The notes beneath the pieces were generated by a model, which was not told the origin of the DNA, did not search any database, and saw nothing but the letters and a program-made list of their open reading frames with translations. Position numbers and translations under genes: made by a program. DNA of 64,000 nucleotides from Acorus gramineus (Eukaryota > Streptophyta > Magnoliopsida > Acorales > Acoraceae): contig JAUJYN010000012.1 in assembly GCA_030737835.1 (NCBI GenBank), forward strand, positions 12,014,729 through 12,078,728, in the 5' to 3' direction. Shown here one piece after another: positions 10,150 to 24,200 of this stretch. How positions within the stretch are numbered: the first letter of the stretch is position 1; each line of letters begins with the position of its first letter.

Positions 10150-11640
10150 ATCTCATATATATTATTAGAAATTCAACGGAGCAATGGATCGTTAGACGAG
10201 ATACATATCTCTTTATATTATTTTTTTATATTTATTAAAATGAGTTCGTTAGAAATAGAATGATATGCACTTTTCATCAAAACATATATCTCGTTAGATA
10301 ATATTTATTATTTTAAAAATATGAAAATATATGTCATCCGCATTTTAGAGTGTCCAAAAGACTGAATTTAACATTTTCTTATGAAAAAAGGTCCGGTCCA
10401 ATGCGTCACATATTATTCATGGGCCGGGCTTGGGGTGTCATTTTATTGAAGTGCGTTTAAGCATGACCCATTAACCCAGGCCAAGCACCAACCATCTAAT
10501 CTTACATTTAAGTCCAAACCAATCCCATGCTTTTAAAATGTTATATACTAGTCTATTTTACAGTTTAAAGTACAATGTTTGTATAATTTTATTTTTTTTA
10601 AAATCATATACTATATTTAATGAGGTATGTATTTTTATAAAATTTGAAGTAAATACTCCAATCATTTATATGTCTCGTTATAATGAGTAAAGAGGAGTTA
10701 ATGAGGTATATAGGACTACATAATAGAGCTCTTCTTAAAATAGAGCTGATACAATCAAAAGTCTTTTTTTTTATATTTATTTTTGGGAGATGTTATGTCA
10801 CTCATGCAGTATGTAAAACCATCTATTGCAATGTATACTCCACTATGTAAATATTTTAAAAAATAAAAAAAAAATATATTCAATTCATATAAATATGTAT
10901 TTTATTTTTACAAAAAAATGAATTTCATTAATCAGGTACGTGCTTAAAAAAAAATAAAAGTGGTCCGGAAAAGTGATGCAACAAGCTAAGGACTGAGCAT
11001 ACAATTTTCCTTCTTAATTGTTTTTTTATTCTTCTTAACATTGTTTTACAAATACAAGGAAACATGGAGTTACAAGACCTCCAATGGTTAAAGCATTCAT
11101 GTGTACTGTACATTTAAGGAGAATTCTAACAAAATCATATAGCCGAAAATTGAAAAAGAAATGGAAACACTGACTCAGTCATTGAACAATAATAAGACAA
11201 GAAAAACTTGAGTAAATTTTAAGACCCCCTAGATTGGGAAAAAAAGAGAAAGAAATAGTGTTGTTGCATGCTCAGTCAGCTTTATACAATACGACAGTGT
11301 GATATATTTATCGCGGTGCTCTATTGTAGTATACAAAATTAAAAAAAAAATTCATTTCTAAAAAAAAATATATACTATTGTATCTATAAGTATATATTTC
11401 ATTTCGCAAAACAATATATATTTCAATGAACGAGTGTGTAATTTTTTAAATTAAAGAAAAATGGCGTGTAACAAAAAATTTAACTAGAGTGATAATATGC
11501 AAAAAATTAAATATCTAAATGATGAAAACTAATTTATTAAAAAATAATTTCATATCAGTGATACAATGTATATGCATGTTAATAGAGTTTTTATTTTGCA
11601 TCGTAAGTAATATTCCTTTAGAAAAAATCATGGGTCCACC
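10150..11640. other. Intergenic, no gene recognised
   Basis: AT-rich DNA with several fragments of short dispersed repeats (for example near 10600-10700 and 11285-11450, carrying an AATATATATTTCAATGAACGA word). No protein-like frame. Confidence 0.45.
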
Positions 11641-11652
11641 ACTGCTACCGGG

Positions 11653-11841
11653 TTAGACTTATCGTTCTCCTCTCTTGAGGAGATTTGGGAGGCTGATAGA
11701 AAGCTTAGACATCTAGGTGAACTAGCGGAAAGGTTTCCCAGTCATATGTCTCGATTCGTTTTTGGGCAATATGACTCACTCGTAATCATACCTTTTATAA
11801 GAGGAGTGTCCTATATCCGAAGAGCATTTAGGAGATTATAG
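11653..11841 (+). other. Coding-like open stretch of unknown origin
   Basis: A frame of 62 codons with protein-like composition (for example SSLEEIWEADRKLRHLGELA) ends at a TAG at 11839. It stands out from the AT-rich, stop-dense flanks and continues into a GC-richer tail to about 12060. There is no ATG at its beginning and I do not recognise the family. It could be a fragment of a transposable element or of a host gene. Confidence 0.3.
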
Positions 11842-12977
11842 TATATTGTATTTTAGATTAGGGTTGATTATGTGCAAAGGCATGTAGTGTGGTTTATAGG
11901 GAGGGGAAATTTCATATTGACATGTAGTTTTTATCACTTTCGCGCCCGGGCTAGATAACTTCATAGAGTGCTTTTTACAAGTAAATTTTGTTAGAGCTTT
12001 TCATGTACTTTCCCTTTTGGGCTCTTTTCTTTTCACAGAAGGGCGGATGCCCATGGTTTATTTTTCAAAAAAAGAAAAAAAAGAAGACATTGTTTCACAG
12101 ATCCAAACTTGTAAACCAACATTAATGACCTCTTAAACAACTTTAGTCCCAAAATCATCACCCACGCATCCTTTCCAAAGGTAGCATTTCAAAACAACTT
12201 TGATAATTTAATTTTTGCAAAAATCTTACTTAATGCAAACTCAAAATACTCCAGTACTCCTAACCTTTGAAAAAAATGAAAAAAAGAAACTTTTATTATA
12301 GAACCGTTTTCATGAATCTAAAAACAATTTTCAATAATTGTTTTAAGTGAATTTTATTTATTTATGATGTTACACTTAGGGCTAGTTAAGCATTTATCCT
12401 CATTCTCATTCTACTAAAACACTCAAGAAATTAAAATTGCACTTGGAATCTTCTATTCCTATGTTTATTCTTTGACATTTCAGGCGCTAAATGTCTCCTT
12501 CTACGTAGTGGAATCCTGAGAATGAAGAATTCTCCTTCTAGGTCAGAGTTATCAAACTGGCTCTTAGTCATGTATTTTTTTAAAAAATGTGAAATATATA
12601 TTCCAATGAACTAAAATAATTATCTTTAAATGACCATTTTGTTCTTTTTTTTTTCTTCCCTTTGTCGAGGAGTGCGTGATGTATGGTGTTTGCACAAGTC
12701 GTGCCACCATCTCCCACATCCTTATTTTGCTTTCACTTCTCGCTTCTCCCTTCTTATGGTCCCCTCCAATTTATTCTATATTCAGACTTTTATAATTATT
12801 TTTATGTTAAATTATAAATTGTCTACCATTTCGTAAAAAAAAAAAAAACACTTTTTAAGTTTTTGTAAGAATCTTACTTATATAAACACGTTTCTGGACA
12901 CTCCAACGATCCTGACATTTAAAAAAATGAAAAACAAAACTAAGAGACCATTTTTCATGAATCATCCTGAAAAGCTT

Positions 12978-13262
12978 TTTTTAAAGGGTAATGTTATGTA
13001 TAGTCTAATTTTTAACCCCAATTCTACGTGTTTTGAATTTTTAAAAAATAGTACACCTCATGTAATGAGATACATGCTGGTATAAAAAATGAAGCATATA
13101 TTCTAATAAATTACATGAATCCATTTATAGAAAATATAAAATTTTTTTAACGAAACATATACCTCGTTAATGTGAGTGTATACTTCAATAATTTTTCATC
13201 GATGCATATAAGACTAAAATTGAAGTTGAAAAAAAAAACAATGTGTAAAATAACTCTTTTTA
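12978..13262. mobile_element. Dispersed element, family D, copy 1
   Basis: Shares with 38.35-38.68 kb, in order: AATGTTATGTATAG, CACCTCATGTAATGAG, AAAAAATGAAGCATATA, ATTTATAGAAAATATAAAA, CGTTAATGTGAG and TTTTTCATC. About 285 bp, no coding capacity. Ends are weak inverted repeats; superfamily undetermined. Confidence 0.55.
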
Positions 13263-13264
13263 AA

Positions 13265-15055
13265 AAGCAGCTTTAATTTTTTTTTTTTTCAAACTCTTTT
13301 TCCTAACGAATAAAGTGAATTCAAATCACATGTACTTCTTTGTAGTTCTGAAAACGACGGGGGTCCCATGCACAAAAAAAACGAGCTTACGTTGCACTGA
13401 CTCGGATCATGCATTGCACGTGCATCGACACAGAAATTGTCCATCCCAGACAATTATTGTGGGGACATTTTTTCTTATAAGCCCAAGCATAGAGGCTACA
13501 ATTACCTTCACCTCTTTAATGCCATTAGTTGTGTGTTGGGCAATATGGAAGAAAAAAGGGAATTTTTTTTTTAAAAAAAACAAACAGTATTATGTGAAGA
13601 ATATTAAGTGAGTTTTGCATTCCCATCTACGGTCTCATACATTACACTATCCCGATGTATGAAAATTATAATTTTTTATTTTTTTAAATAAAATAGATAT
13701 AATAATGTATTTCAGTGTATATTTTAATTTGTATAACAATGTGTATTTGAATGAACAATTGTATATTAAAAAAAAAAACAAATCGATGATGATTGCGAAG
13801 GAGATTGCACAGAGATTGGATATATCATTTTCTCGGATTCCTGTATCTGAGTTGAGTTGGAGTGGTCCATTCCTTCTCCCTGTTTCTTCTATCCACTTTT
13901 TTTTTCTTTTGTTCTTTTGTACCAAGTAATCTATCAATCTTAGTACAATCATAAATAATACATTAGATATGATTTGTTTACATCCAGAATCTTTGATGAA
14001 AGAAAATAACCATCCTTTTTCAACTTCTTCTGATTGGAGGTAGGATTACTCAGTGAAAAAAAAGCACATGAACCATCATTCAAAGTAGTTTTCATATAAA
14101 AATTTCAAAGTTTTGCATGGACAGTCTCTTTGTATCATGATGTCACTAAATTGATTTACACCTCAACTACTGTGGGGATAATTTGAATTTTGATCATTTG
14201 TGTGGCAAACAAACATAATTCTTATGACTCTTCAATAATCAACAACTTCGTAATTGTGTTTTTGAACCCAAGGTGTACTAAGCGACGACTACTCTTCTCA
14301 ACTCCAAGAGGATGATGTACACCAATCTCAATGAAGTACTGGAGATAAGATAAAAACAACTTGATTGATTGTTAAATATGAGCTTAGCGTAAAAGGGACC
14401 GATGTCACATCCCTAGTAGTTGTCGACATAGACAACACTAGTTTGGCACTAAACGACATATCTTGAAGAATCATCAATTATCTACAGATGCAACTTCAAG
14501 AGTCACCGATCACTGGAAAAACATCTTCAAGGGTTATTGTTTAGTACAAAGTTAAGATTTGGATTCTAATCCAAAACAACCTTTGATATGATTTTTTTTT
14601 GCTTTAAAACGAACCAATCACACCACTCCATTCTCTATTAGGTTGATTTAAACATCTATAATTCAATGAAAATGTTTATCCGCACGATGTTTTCTTATTG
14701 ATCCACACTGAGATTCTCTAGACTCCATCAAGAACAATATTTATAATTCTCGCTTATGTGGACCATAAAACTACAAAAACCATCCGACATGGACCAATCT
14801 GCAATGTCTCCCCCCCACCTCCCCAACTTCCAGTCCAGCCTGTTTCATAACTGTAATTTGGCTTTTTCCAAATGGGACCCCACAAAGGGACATAAAAAAA
14901 TTCGTCCCCGCCACGCTGTCCTCACCAGCAAAATTGCCACCCCACACAGCTGGACCAATCCGCAAAAAATCTAATTTTCTTTTCAAAACTTGGACAGAAA
15001 CCACAAAGATTCCGAACAATTTTCGGCATCCAATCCACTTGCGATGCACGTGCCG
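13265..15055. other. Intergenic upstream of the glucosyltransferase gene
   Basis: No gene recognised. 13350-13450 is GC-richer with one CACGTG core. 13620-13790 resembles the AT-rich dispersed repeats. 14750-15055 is GC-richer, with CCAAT words (14793 and 14954 vicinity), and probably is the proximal promoter of the downstream gene. Confidence 0.45.
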
Positions 15056-15065
15056 CACATATCGC

Positions 15066-15123
15066 TATATATAGCCCTCTCTCTCTCTCTCTCTTTAAAT
15101 CTCTCTCTCTCTCTCTCTCTTTT
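15066..15123 (+). promoter_or_regulatory. TATA box and CT-repeat leader of the glucosyltransferase gene
   Basis: TATATATA at 15066-15073 is followed immediately by two (CT)n runs (about 15077-15123) split by TTTAAAT. A TATA box about 30 bp before a pyrimidine-rich start region is the normal plant core-promoter layout. CT/GA repeats in plant leaders are also bound by GAGA-binding BBR/BPC factors. The transcription start is inferred near 15095-15105. Confidence 0.6.
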
Positions 15124-15154
15124 TCAAATAGCCGCTCATTCAATCGATCCCGAA

Positions 15155-15166
15155 ATGGAGGTCTGA
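15155..15166 (+). CDS. Minimal upstream ORF, Met-Glu-Val-stop
   Basis: ATGGAGGTCTGA, 40 nt before the main start codon. Its first nine bases are identical to the first nine of the main reading frame (ATGGAGGTC at 15206), as if the start region had been duplicated. It will be in any transcript that starts at the TATA box and could reduce initiation at the main AUG. Confidence 0.5.
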   Translation: MEV

Positions 15167-15205
15167 GAGAGACCGAGCGTTCTCTAGGGTTTGTTGTTTC
15201 TCGAT

Positions 15206-18200
15206 ATGGAGGTCATCGGGGCACTCGACGCCTACATCGCCGCCGCGAGCAGGGCCTTCTGCAGCCCCCTCGCCGTCTTCATCCAGCTCCAGGTCCGTCC
15301 GCTCGATCCCTATTTTCGGAGATCTTCATCGAACTAATCGGTTCGTTATTAGGGTTTTTATCAAGCATTGTTGAATTTTTGTCAAAAAATGTTTTTTTTT
15401 TTCAATAGGGATGTTCTATATGCCTATTGCTTGCGATCGGGTGGGGTTTTGCGGCTCATGTGAGGTGATCCCGTTTTCAGAATCACTGAATCGAATGTCT
15501 TTGTTGAATGTTGGTTGTGGTGGGAGATTTAGAGTTTTGGTTATATTTTTTTTTTTTTTTGAATTGTAGGAACAGAGAGATTAGACGGATGAGGCGGAGC
15601 TTCGAAGGTGGGAACAGCTTTGCGTTTCTATGTCAGGATATCGATGAGCTTGAACATTCTGCACAGGTGGACCTTCCCAGGGTGTCGGTTGTTATGCCTT
15701 TGAAGGGGTTTGGGGAGCATAATTTGCAGAACTGGAGAAGTCAGGTTCTTGACGAATCACTTTATTTATTTATTTATTTATTTTATGAATATGGATGATG
15801 AGATAATAATTGGATAAATAGCTGAGGAATGATATCGACTTTTGAAGAAAATCAAAAGGTTACCCTTGTTTTTATTATATGCTAAGCTAAAAGGTCCAGC
15901 TTTACTAACTGTTCAGAATAGATCCACTGCCTAACAGGTCATAATGTCATATTGGTGATTGAGAACAGACTGCCAGTTGACAGAGTAGCACAATTTAAAA
16001 TCTCTGATTAATTTTTATATGTGGCCTTAGGTGCCACTTCAAAAGAAATTACCTTTAATCTTTGATCAGCATGCCTATGTTCACATAAATCATTTGGAAT
16101 ATTGCGTGGCCTTTCTCTGGCTAAATTCTAAATAACTGTGTACTGGTTTATGGGTTGTTCTTGGCCAAATGGTAATTGAATGCCATAAAAGCCCACAGGC
16201 AAATGCAATAGGAACTGATGCATAATGGAATGAACTTAATATGTTAAATGGCTTATGGTTGTTAACAGCCTCTTCCTAGGTTGCTAGGCTCCTCAGAATG
16301 AGCTCAGTGTGTTGGGATAAAACAACAGTGTGCCCCATGCTTGAGACCCCATGCGTGTGTTTTAGGTGAAGTATGGGAGAGCATTAAACTGCCACCATTC
16401 TTGCCAACCCATTTCTAGATGGATGGTTAGCTGCAATTTTATTTTTCCTCACCTCGTATTTTTTGAAAAGGTAAGAGCTCACCACTTGAAATTCCATCAG
16501 AAACGGACACATTTCCATGTATTTCGTTACATGAATAATTCAACACGGTCTGCTGATGCCTTCGATTTTTTTACAGTTTCTCTACTTGACTACTTATGGT
16601 CTTCTGTACAATCAATGTGATGATAATTATTATTATTTTTAAAATAGTTCTACTTTCTATTTTTCATTAATGTCAATAGAGCATATTAGTAAGCTGTCGT
16701 CGTAAATCTTATTGTTTATTCCTTAGCCCCTGTAGCACTCAGGGTTTTCCTAGGCCCTGCCTAGGCTATAAAGGGGTCCACAGACTGTTCTGCCTAGCCA
16801 ATATGATAACTTTGTTGGAGCTGATTGTTATGCATCACATATAGTCTTAACTCACAAACATTTTCATATGCAGATCACCTCTCTCTATGGAGGACCCTTG
16901 GAATTCCTGTTTGTAGTTGAGAGTGTTGATGATCCAGCTTACCATGTAGTATCTACACTGATTTCAGAATTTCAGGTAAACAATTATTTTTTTGAGCAAA
17001 TATGGGTATGTTGTTGCTGACGATCTTTCAAATATTGGACTTTATCACAGATCCTCACTTTCTGAATTTTAATAGAAATGCACAATTATTTGCCTGTACC
17101 TTGATATACTGCAATATGCATGAATGATTTCACCTAACAGATGTGCATGACATAACATTTGTTCCATACAATAAATGCACCAAAAGCACCTAAGTGTTAG
17201 TGGTGTGGAAACTTAGAGACTTAATGACCTGGTCCCATAAGCCCAAGTCAGGCTTACCTTGTTTCCATACCTAGGCTGGTCTAATTGGACCATGACACTT
17301 TTCAGGCATTTGAAGCTTATGTTTGCCTTGTATAAATCCCCATTTAACCTTCAATAGTCACCACAATCCTTTGTTTTCTTTCTTTACATTTTGGAAAATT
17401 GATGAAGTTCTGAAAATGGGATGTTCTATAAATTTTTATCAGATATATCTTAATATTCTAAAAGATGAGAAACACAAATTGTAGTGGAAATAATTCTCAA
17501 ATTTGATCTATTAGTGGATTAATTTCAGGACAGTGTTGATGCAAAGATCGTTGAGGCTGGGTTTTCGACATCATGCAGTCAGAAAATTCACAATCAGTTG
17601 GTATGTAAATATCTGCTTCTTTGGTTTTTGCTTAAGAATGTGAACACTATGCAACCAAACTTTATGAGTTGTTTTTTTTTTTCTCTGAATGTGATATGAC
17701 ATAGTAACAAGTTCATTTTAGGGCACCAAAGGAAAAAAAAACTCATGAATAACCAAAATTCTAGTAGTAGATTGAGTCATCTATCCTTTTTTTTTTTTGT
17801 CTGATGAGAGGTGGGAGATTACCACCAAGATCTATGACAAGCTCCAATGAAAAGTAGAAGATGCCAGTTGATAATTCTTCCACAACAGAGAGGAGAGCAA
17901 AACAAAATAAAGAGGAAGAGCCCGTTCAATTTACCTCGCAACTAATTTACCCTCACCCAAGATCGAGATGGATTTTTGCCCCCATAGAATGAGTACAACA
18001 ATCTTTAACAAATTTCATTACAGATTCCTCAACATTTTCAAAGTATAAATGGAACCTTTGATGACCTGTTCATTTCCTATGAGTCGAATTGAGCAACAAA
18101 CTGTGAGGATTGACCCCTTTAATGTTTATTATAAAATTGGTTTGGGAAGTGGATGAAACACAAAATCAAGGCAAAAGATTTAAAATGTTTCAGTCTATTT

Positions 18201-21200
18201 AGATGATTACAAGATATTGCACCTGTGCATCCAGAAACCTGCTTTTATACCATATAAAGGATGTTTGTCTAGGTTGCCAGCTAGTCTAATATTTGTCAAA
18301 TTATCTTTTGAATCCTCTGTAACATGAAATAATCAGTTTTAATGTAACCGAGATTTTTCTCATCGCCAAACTTTTTATTTTCATGTTCATCTCCTTATAG
18401 GCTGGTGTTGAGAAGATGCACAAGGAAAGCAAGTATGTGTTGTTTCTGGATGATGATGTTAGGCTGCATCCTGGATCAATTGGAGCCCTCACAGCAGAAA
18501 TGGAGAAAAATCCCAAGGTCTGATTTTTACAGCTGTCATATACAACTGAAATTCTTAATACTCAGTTTTTGATATGTTTCTCCTTACTGGAATATAATAG
18601 AAGGTTATGATTCAGGCAGTAAACATGCATTTTAAACTTGCTATTTATATGTCATTTATGCAGATATTTATTCAAACTGGCTACCCTCTTGATCTGCCAT
18701 CTGGAAGCTTAGGAAGCTACTGTATATATGAATATCATATGGTATGACACATACTCAAAAATTTAATTCTTATTCCTTTTTTGTTTTTAATTTGCCGATT
18801 TTGATGTTCTTCATATGCCCGCACTTGAATATTTTCCATTAAATTGAGCAATGATATACTAAACTACAGATTCCATTTACGTTGAAAGAGAGAATCTGTC
18901 ATTTGTTTCAATGCCATGGTTGGCACAATCAAGTGCTGATAAAATGGTTAGGAATATTTGCTTGAATCAATGATTAATAAGAAGACAGAACTGGTATATA
19001 AAATTCAAGGTTTTTTCAGTGGATAATCTCATCAACCATGCCATGGACATGAGACATGACATGACACGACACAACATGACACGACAATATGATATGGACA
19101 CAATGACAGACTGATAGTATATATTGAAAAACTAGGACAAAAACACGGATGGAACACAAGAAGAATAAATAAATAGAAATCAATGTTTTAAATATTGATT
19201 TTATCGATATATTGAAAACCCCCGAAATCGATATGTCCATGTGCCTTTTTTTTTTTGGCAAAAAAATGAAAAAAAAGCAAAAAATGAAGTAAAAATGTGA
19301 AAAAAAGAGGAAATGAATAACAATAATATCATATCAAGTTATGAATATTTGACAATGGTTTTGGTTTGAAATAAAAATGCATAACTACAACATAAAGTGA
19401 TAACTACAACATAAAAGTGCGAAAATTTATTTAAATAAATAATCCATTGCATTGGTCACAAATTCTCCTCCTTGGGTTCTATCTATTGGTGTGCCATAAG
19501 CATAAGAGGTACCACCACCATCATTGCTGCCGTGTCCACCATTGTTGTTGTCATCCGAATCCGTGTCTTCCTCCTGAATTTCATTGTCTGCATCTCTTGT
19601 TTTATCAGATGATCCAACACCTTCTTGGCCTTGAAATTGTGTTACTGGGATGACTTCATATTGTCTCTAGGCTCCTCAATGATCGGCCTTTTTCTACGAC
19701 GTCTTGTATCTCGTGTTTGTTGAGTCTGTTGCGTGAAGTTAATGCATGAAAAGATACACATGCAGTGATTGCCCATTTAGCCATCTTTTGAATTGCAATT
19801 TTTCTTCTTTTTTTAGCCTATTTTCCAAAGTTGTTTGAATATGGCCTCCTCTTAATCTTTGGTCAACTACATTTTCAACATTACCTCGACAAAATAAATC
19901 CATAGGACCCCTAGTGTTCCTCCTCCTTTGTTTGGATGGAGGATGCCTTGAACTAGGACCACTGATTTCTTGTACATCATCATCATCTACATGTGTTTGT
20001 TCATCTCCTATGTCTCTAGCAAAATCTTCAGAATAAAATGCACCTCTTCTACATTTATTTTCGTATTTCTTATTCATGAATTGTTAAATTTCTTTTCTAA
20101 TTTCCGGTGTTGTTTTAGGGCATGGTTTAGCATTAGCTCCTAGTGAATGCAATATGTATTATTGGAGTCTGGTTATGCAATCACTACATAGATGTGAGCA
20201 AAGTAAACATTGAACAATATGTTTTTCAATAACACTTTTATATTTACCATATTTCCATACATGGTCTTTTGTATTAGCCGGTCTTAAATTAGATGAACTA
20301 ACTCCAGAAGAAGACAATTTTTTTTCAAAATTTTTACGTGTGAAAAAATTAAATATTGATTATCTAATAAAGTATATGATAATATTTTAATTATTTTCTA
20401 CAAAAGCTCTACCAAGTGGAAAGAATAAATACCTCTAAAAATAGAAAGAGGAGAAGTCTTCCACCAAAAGTCTCTACCAAAAGCCTCCAAGAACTCCACC
20501 AAAGTCCACCAATATCTCCACCAAGAAGGGAATTTTTTGGATTTTTGATGGATTTTTGTGTGGATTTTTGGGCTTCTTTTGGGATTGATGGATTTTTAGA
20601 AGAAATTGTTTGCTAAATGAGAGAGTAGATATTGTATGAGAGATTGAATGGTAGAGAAGATGTTTGTTGAGTTGTTGTGGTGAGAATAAAGAGGTTTGGG
20701 GGAGGGGGGGTTTAAAAAAGCACAGTCGGGTCGGGCTGGCCACCAGACCCAACTGGTTGATATGACGTCCGATATATCGATCACAATGGATATGTCGACG
20801 ATGGTAGCGTGACGTCAGCTGATTTCAATAAAACCTCGCGAAATTTCCCGATATTCGCGTTTTTCTTGACCGATTTCGATATATCGATATCGCGAAAGAT
20901 AACTATGATAGAAATAATATACATCCATTTGAAAATTGAGAAGCAAAAAATTATTAAATTATGTGCACTGATCAAAAAATGTTTGAACTGGTGTTAGTAT
21001 GATAATGTCAATGTTCCGTGCATCAAAATAAATTGGAAACTTGCATGAATAAAATATTATTTAAGTTTCTCAAATAATTATAACAAGAGTTTCTATGTAT
21101 GATTTTTATTTGTGAGTGGTAAATCATATAAGGAAAAGCAGTAGAATGAGTCTAAGCTAAGGAAGAGCATGTGATTACAAAAGACAAATGCTAGTTAAGA

Positions 21201-24200
21201 TTTTATTATACTTGCATTTAGACAATATTGGGGAGTTGTTTAAGTGAAAATAAGTTTACTTATGCAGTTATAAAACAATCTCATCTCTCATCCCAAACTG
21301 AGAAGAGAGAGAGAGAGATGTATGTCCTTTTTTGTCCGCATTACACCTACCCCTGAATGACACCCAGGAGGGGGGGAGGGAGGGAGGGGGACTGGCAATC
21401 TTTCATCACCGCTAATAGCTATTTTCGTTCTGAATTAAAAACCATAAACCCATAACCTAATAGAAATCCAAGCTCCCAAATCCAGTCTCTCTTTTTATCT
21501 CAATTGATAGAAGATGAAGAGAGTTTGGCGACCTTGAAATTGATGGCGAGAGTAGTCATTGTGGCAAGAAGTGGAGGTCGTTTTAGGGATTTTTTTATTC
21601 CAATGGGAAATGCACATCGTGTTTAGAGCTGTGGGTTGGGTCGGGTTGGAGTTCAACCCGAACCCAACTCAGAGTTCAAGGAAGCCTTCAAACCCAACCC
21701 AACCCAAATATAAAACTTGAGAATGTCAACCCAAATCCAAACCGTCAGGTTTGGTTCGGGCTCGGGTTTGATTTGAATTGGGTCAAGTTCACTTTGGATT
21801 CGGGTTAGATTTCAAAACGGTGTCATTTAAACAATTTGAACTTCATAATAGTTGGTGCCTTGCACAGAGAGCATAAATAAAGATGAAAATGAGAGACAAG
21901 GGTGGAGAGAAAATAGAGAAATAAAAGTATAAGAGTGACAGATTTTAGGGTAAATTAAATTGGACAATTCAAATTTCATCTCACATATTAAATCAAATTT
22001 GATTAAAACATTTAAATTTATCACTCACCACAACAGGTTTAGGTTGGGCTTTGGTTATCTGATCCCTCAACCAACAACAAACCTGAATTGGGTTATGGTT
22101 GCTCGGGTTCGAATTCTAGTTCTTGTTGAACCCGAACGTTAAAACCCTGATCTGTACCAGCCCAAAAGTTCGGTTGATTTAGGTTGGGTCAGGTGGTTCA
22201 ACCCTCTCAAGTTGCACCCCTAGTGTTGTGCTTTGGAGCTCATCAGCAGTTAATGAAAATTCAAGATTATCCATGAAAATTCTTCAAGTATATTTGCTAA
22301 TTTGAATATTATGATACTTCACTTTTGTTGTTATACATATTCTATATATTGTCTTTCAAATGTTATTGTGAATTATTTGCTTTCAGCCTTGTTCGATGGG
22401 ATTTGCAACAGGTGGCAAGACATTCTTTCTATGGGGAGGTTGCATGATGGTAAATCATTCTTTTTTCTTTGAGATATCCACAAGGATGTTGCAAATTATT
22501 GGCTTTCTTATTCTATTAGATTTATTTTCTCAGATGCATGCGGATGATTTCAGACTGGACCGACATGGTGTAGTCACCGGGCTTCGCGATGGTGGATACT
22601 CAGATGATATGACCCTTGCAGCAATTGCTGGTAAATATACTGTATATGGATTTTTCATGAATTATGTAATCAATTTTATTTTATGTTATGGGTGGTTTTT
22701 GCTAAATGATCATCCTTTCTTTGTAGTACTTGATATTCATTTTAGTTGTTTATGGTTCATATGCCCATGGCTTTATTGATGTTTTTATTTTTTATTTTTA
22801 AATGTTGTCCTGGGGAGCCACTGCGATCAGTTAATATAGACATATTTTTACCTATAAGTAAGTGTTTAACAGATTTATTGCAATCAATAGATCTTGGATT
22901 GAATCTAGTTCATTTGTGAGAAACCAAGATGATTATGACTAGCTGACATGCCCTTGAAAATGTACCATTTGCTACTCGACTACTCAGGGAAATGTCAATG
23001 TTCATTATTTTCTCTAAATTAGGATATGCAAGAGGTGAAATAGTACTTCAACAGTGGATGACATCCATGAAAAAGATGAGGAAGATGGTCAATCTGGGAA
23101 GAGAATGTGCGGTCCTCCAAGCGAGACCAACTCCTCCAAGTAAGATCAACCTTGTTCAGCAGAATTACCCAGAGTCTCATAGATATGTTGGAGGGCTAAT
23201 GGACAGGGATCCTTGAGAATCTTTGGTTCAGAAAGATGAATTGTCCTCAATGACATTGCTTGTGGAGTGTATATCTGAAATGGAGATAAGACTTAAGAAG
23301 GGGTTTAATCGAGAACAGAAATCCTCAGATAGTTTATGGTCAAATGCCACTCTCCTCTCTCAACGCCAACATACTATCAGTAGTTATGGGTAACAGATGG
23401 GGGTAGGGGTGGTAAACGAGCTGACATGTTCAAGCTCGGCTCGTTTATAAATGAGTCGAGCTGAGCTGAGCTCACGAGTCCAGCATTCTTTTTCATTTTA
23501 GGGTTTTTAGGGGTTGAAAAGAAAATTTTAGCCTAAATGAGCCAAGTTCATGAGTCTAAACGAGCATAACTTTGTATTGATTTAATGTTCTGATCTTACA
23601 AAAGAGTTGAGTCAAGCTTCAACTAAGTTTTTTATAACACAAATGAGTCGAGTTTGAATATAAAATGAAGCTTGATCCAGGTCCCGAGCCTAACTGAGTT
23701 TTAAAAATTGTTCAAGCTCGCTCATTTGTCTAATTGAACCAGCCTGAACGAGCTCAAACTGAGCCGAGCCTGAGCGGCTTGGTTTGTTTACCAGCCCTAG
23801 ATGGGGGTGAACAGGTATCTAGATAGTCGCTAAAATGGTATATTGTTTATAGGAAAGTTGCTCTGTCAAGCCCTCAATAAAACTGCCTGAGACTGGATTG
23901 AAATCCCTGATTGCTAATCTATTTGTAGTTCTGTACTGAATATAGCTGTTTTTAAATAAAAAGAAATTTAAAGAGCAACTTGTTTCATTTTCCCAGTCTT
24001 TAGTTCATTAAGGAATATCCCCAAAGTGTCAGAAGCAGAACTCTAAACAAGCTTTGGATTCATGTAAGTCATTATGCTATAAAATGTACAACACCACTTC
24101 TTGGAAACAAAGTTTTCTCTGTTTGCTGATATGAATTGAGTATCGAGACAGTATTTTCTAAGTGCCATGAACTACGCTACATGGTAAAATCTCTTATTGC

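Noticed and set aside
20416-20752. Opposed proline/phenylalanine-rich open frames inside the hAT element
   Set aside because: Low-complexity translations of a CCACCAA/TTGGTGG-type stretch in the element's 5' non-coding part; not a gene.
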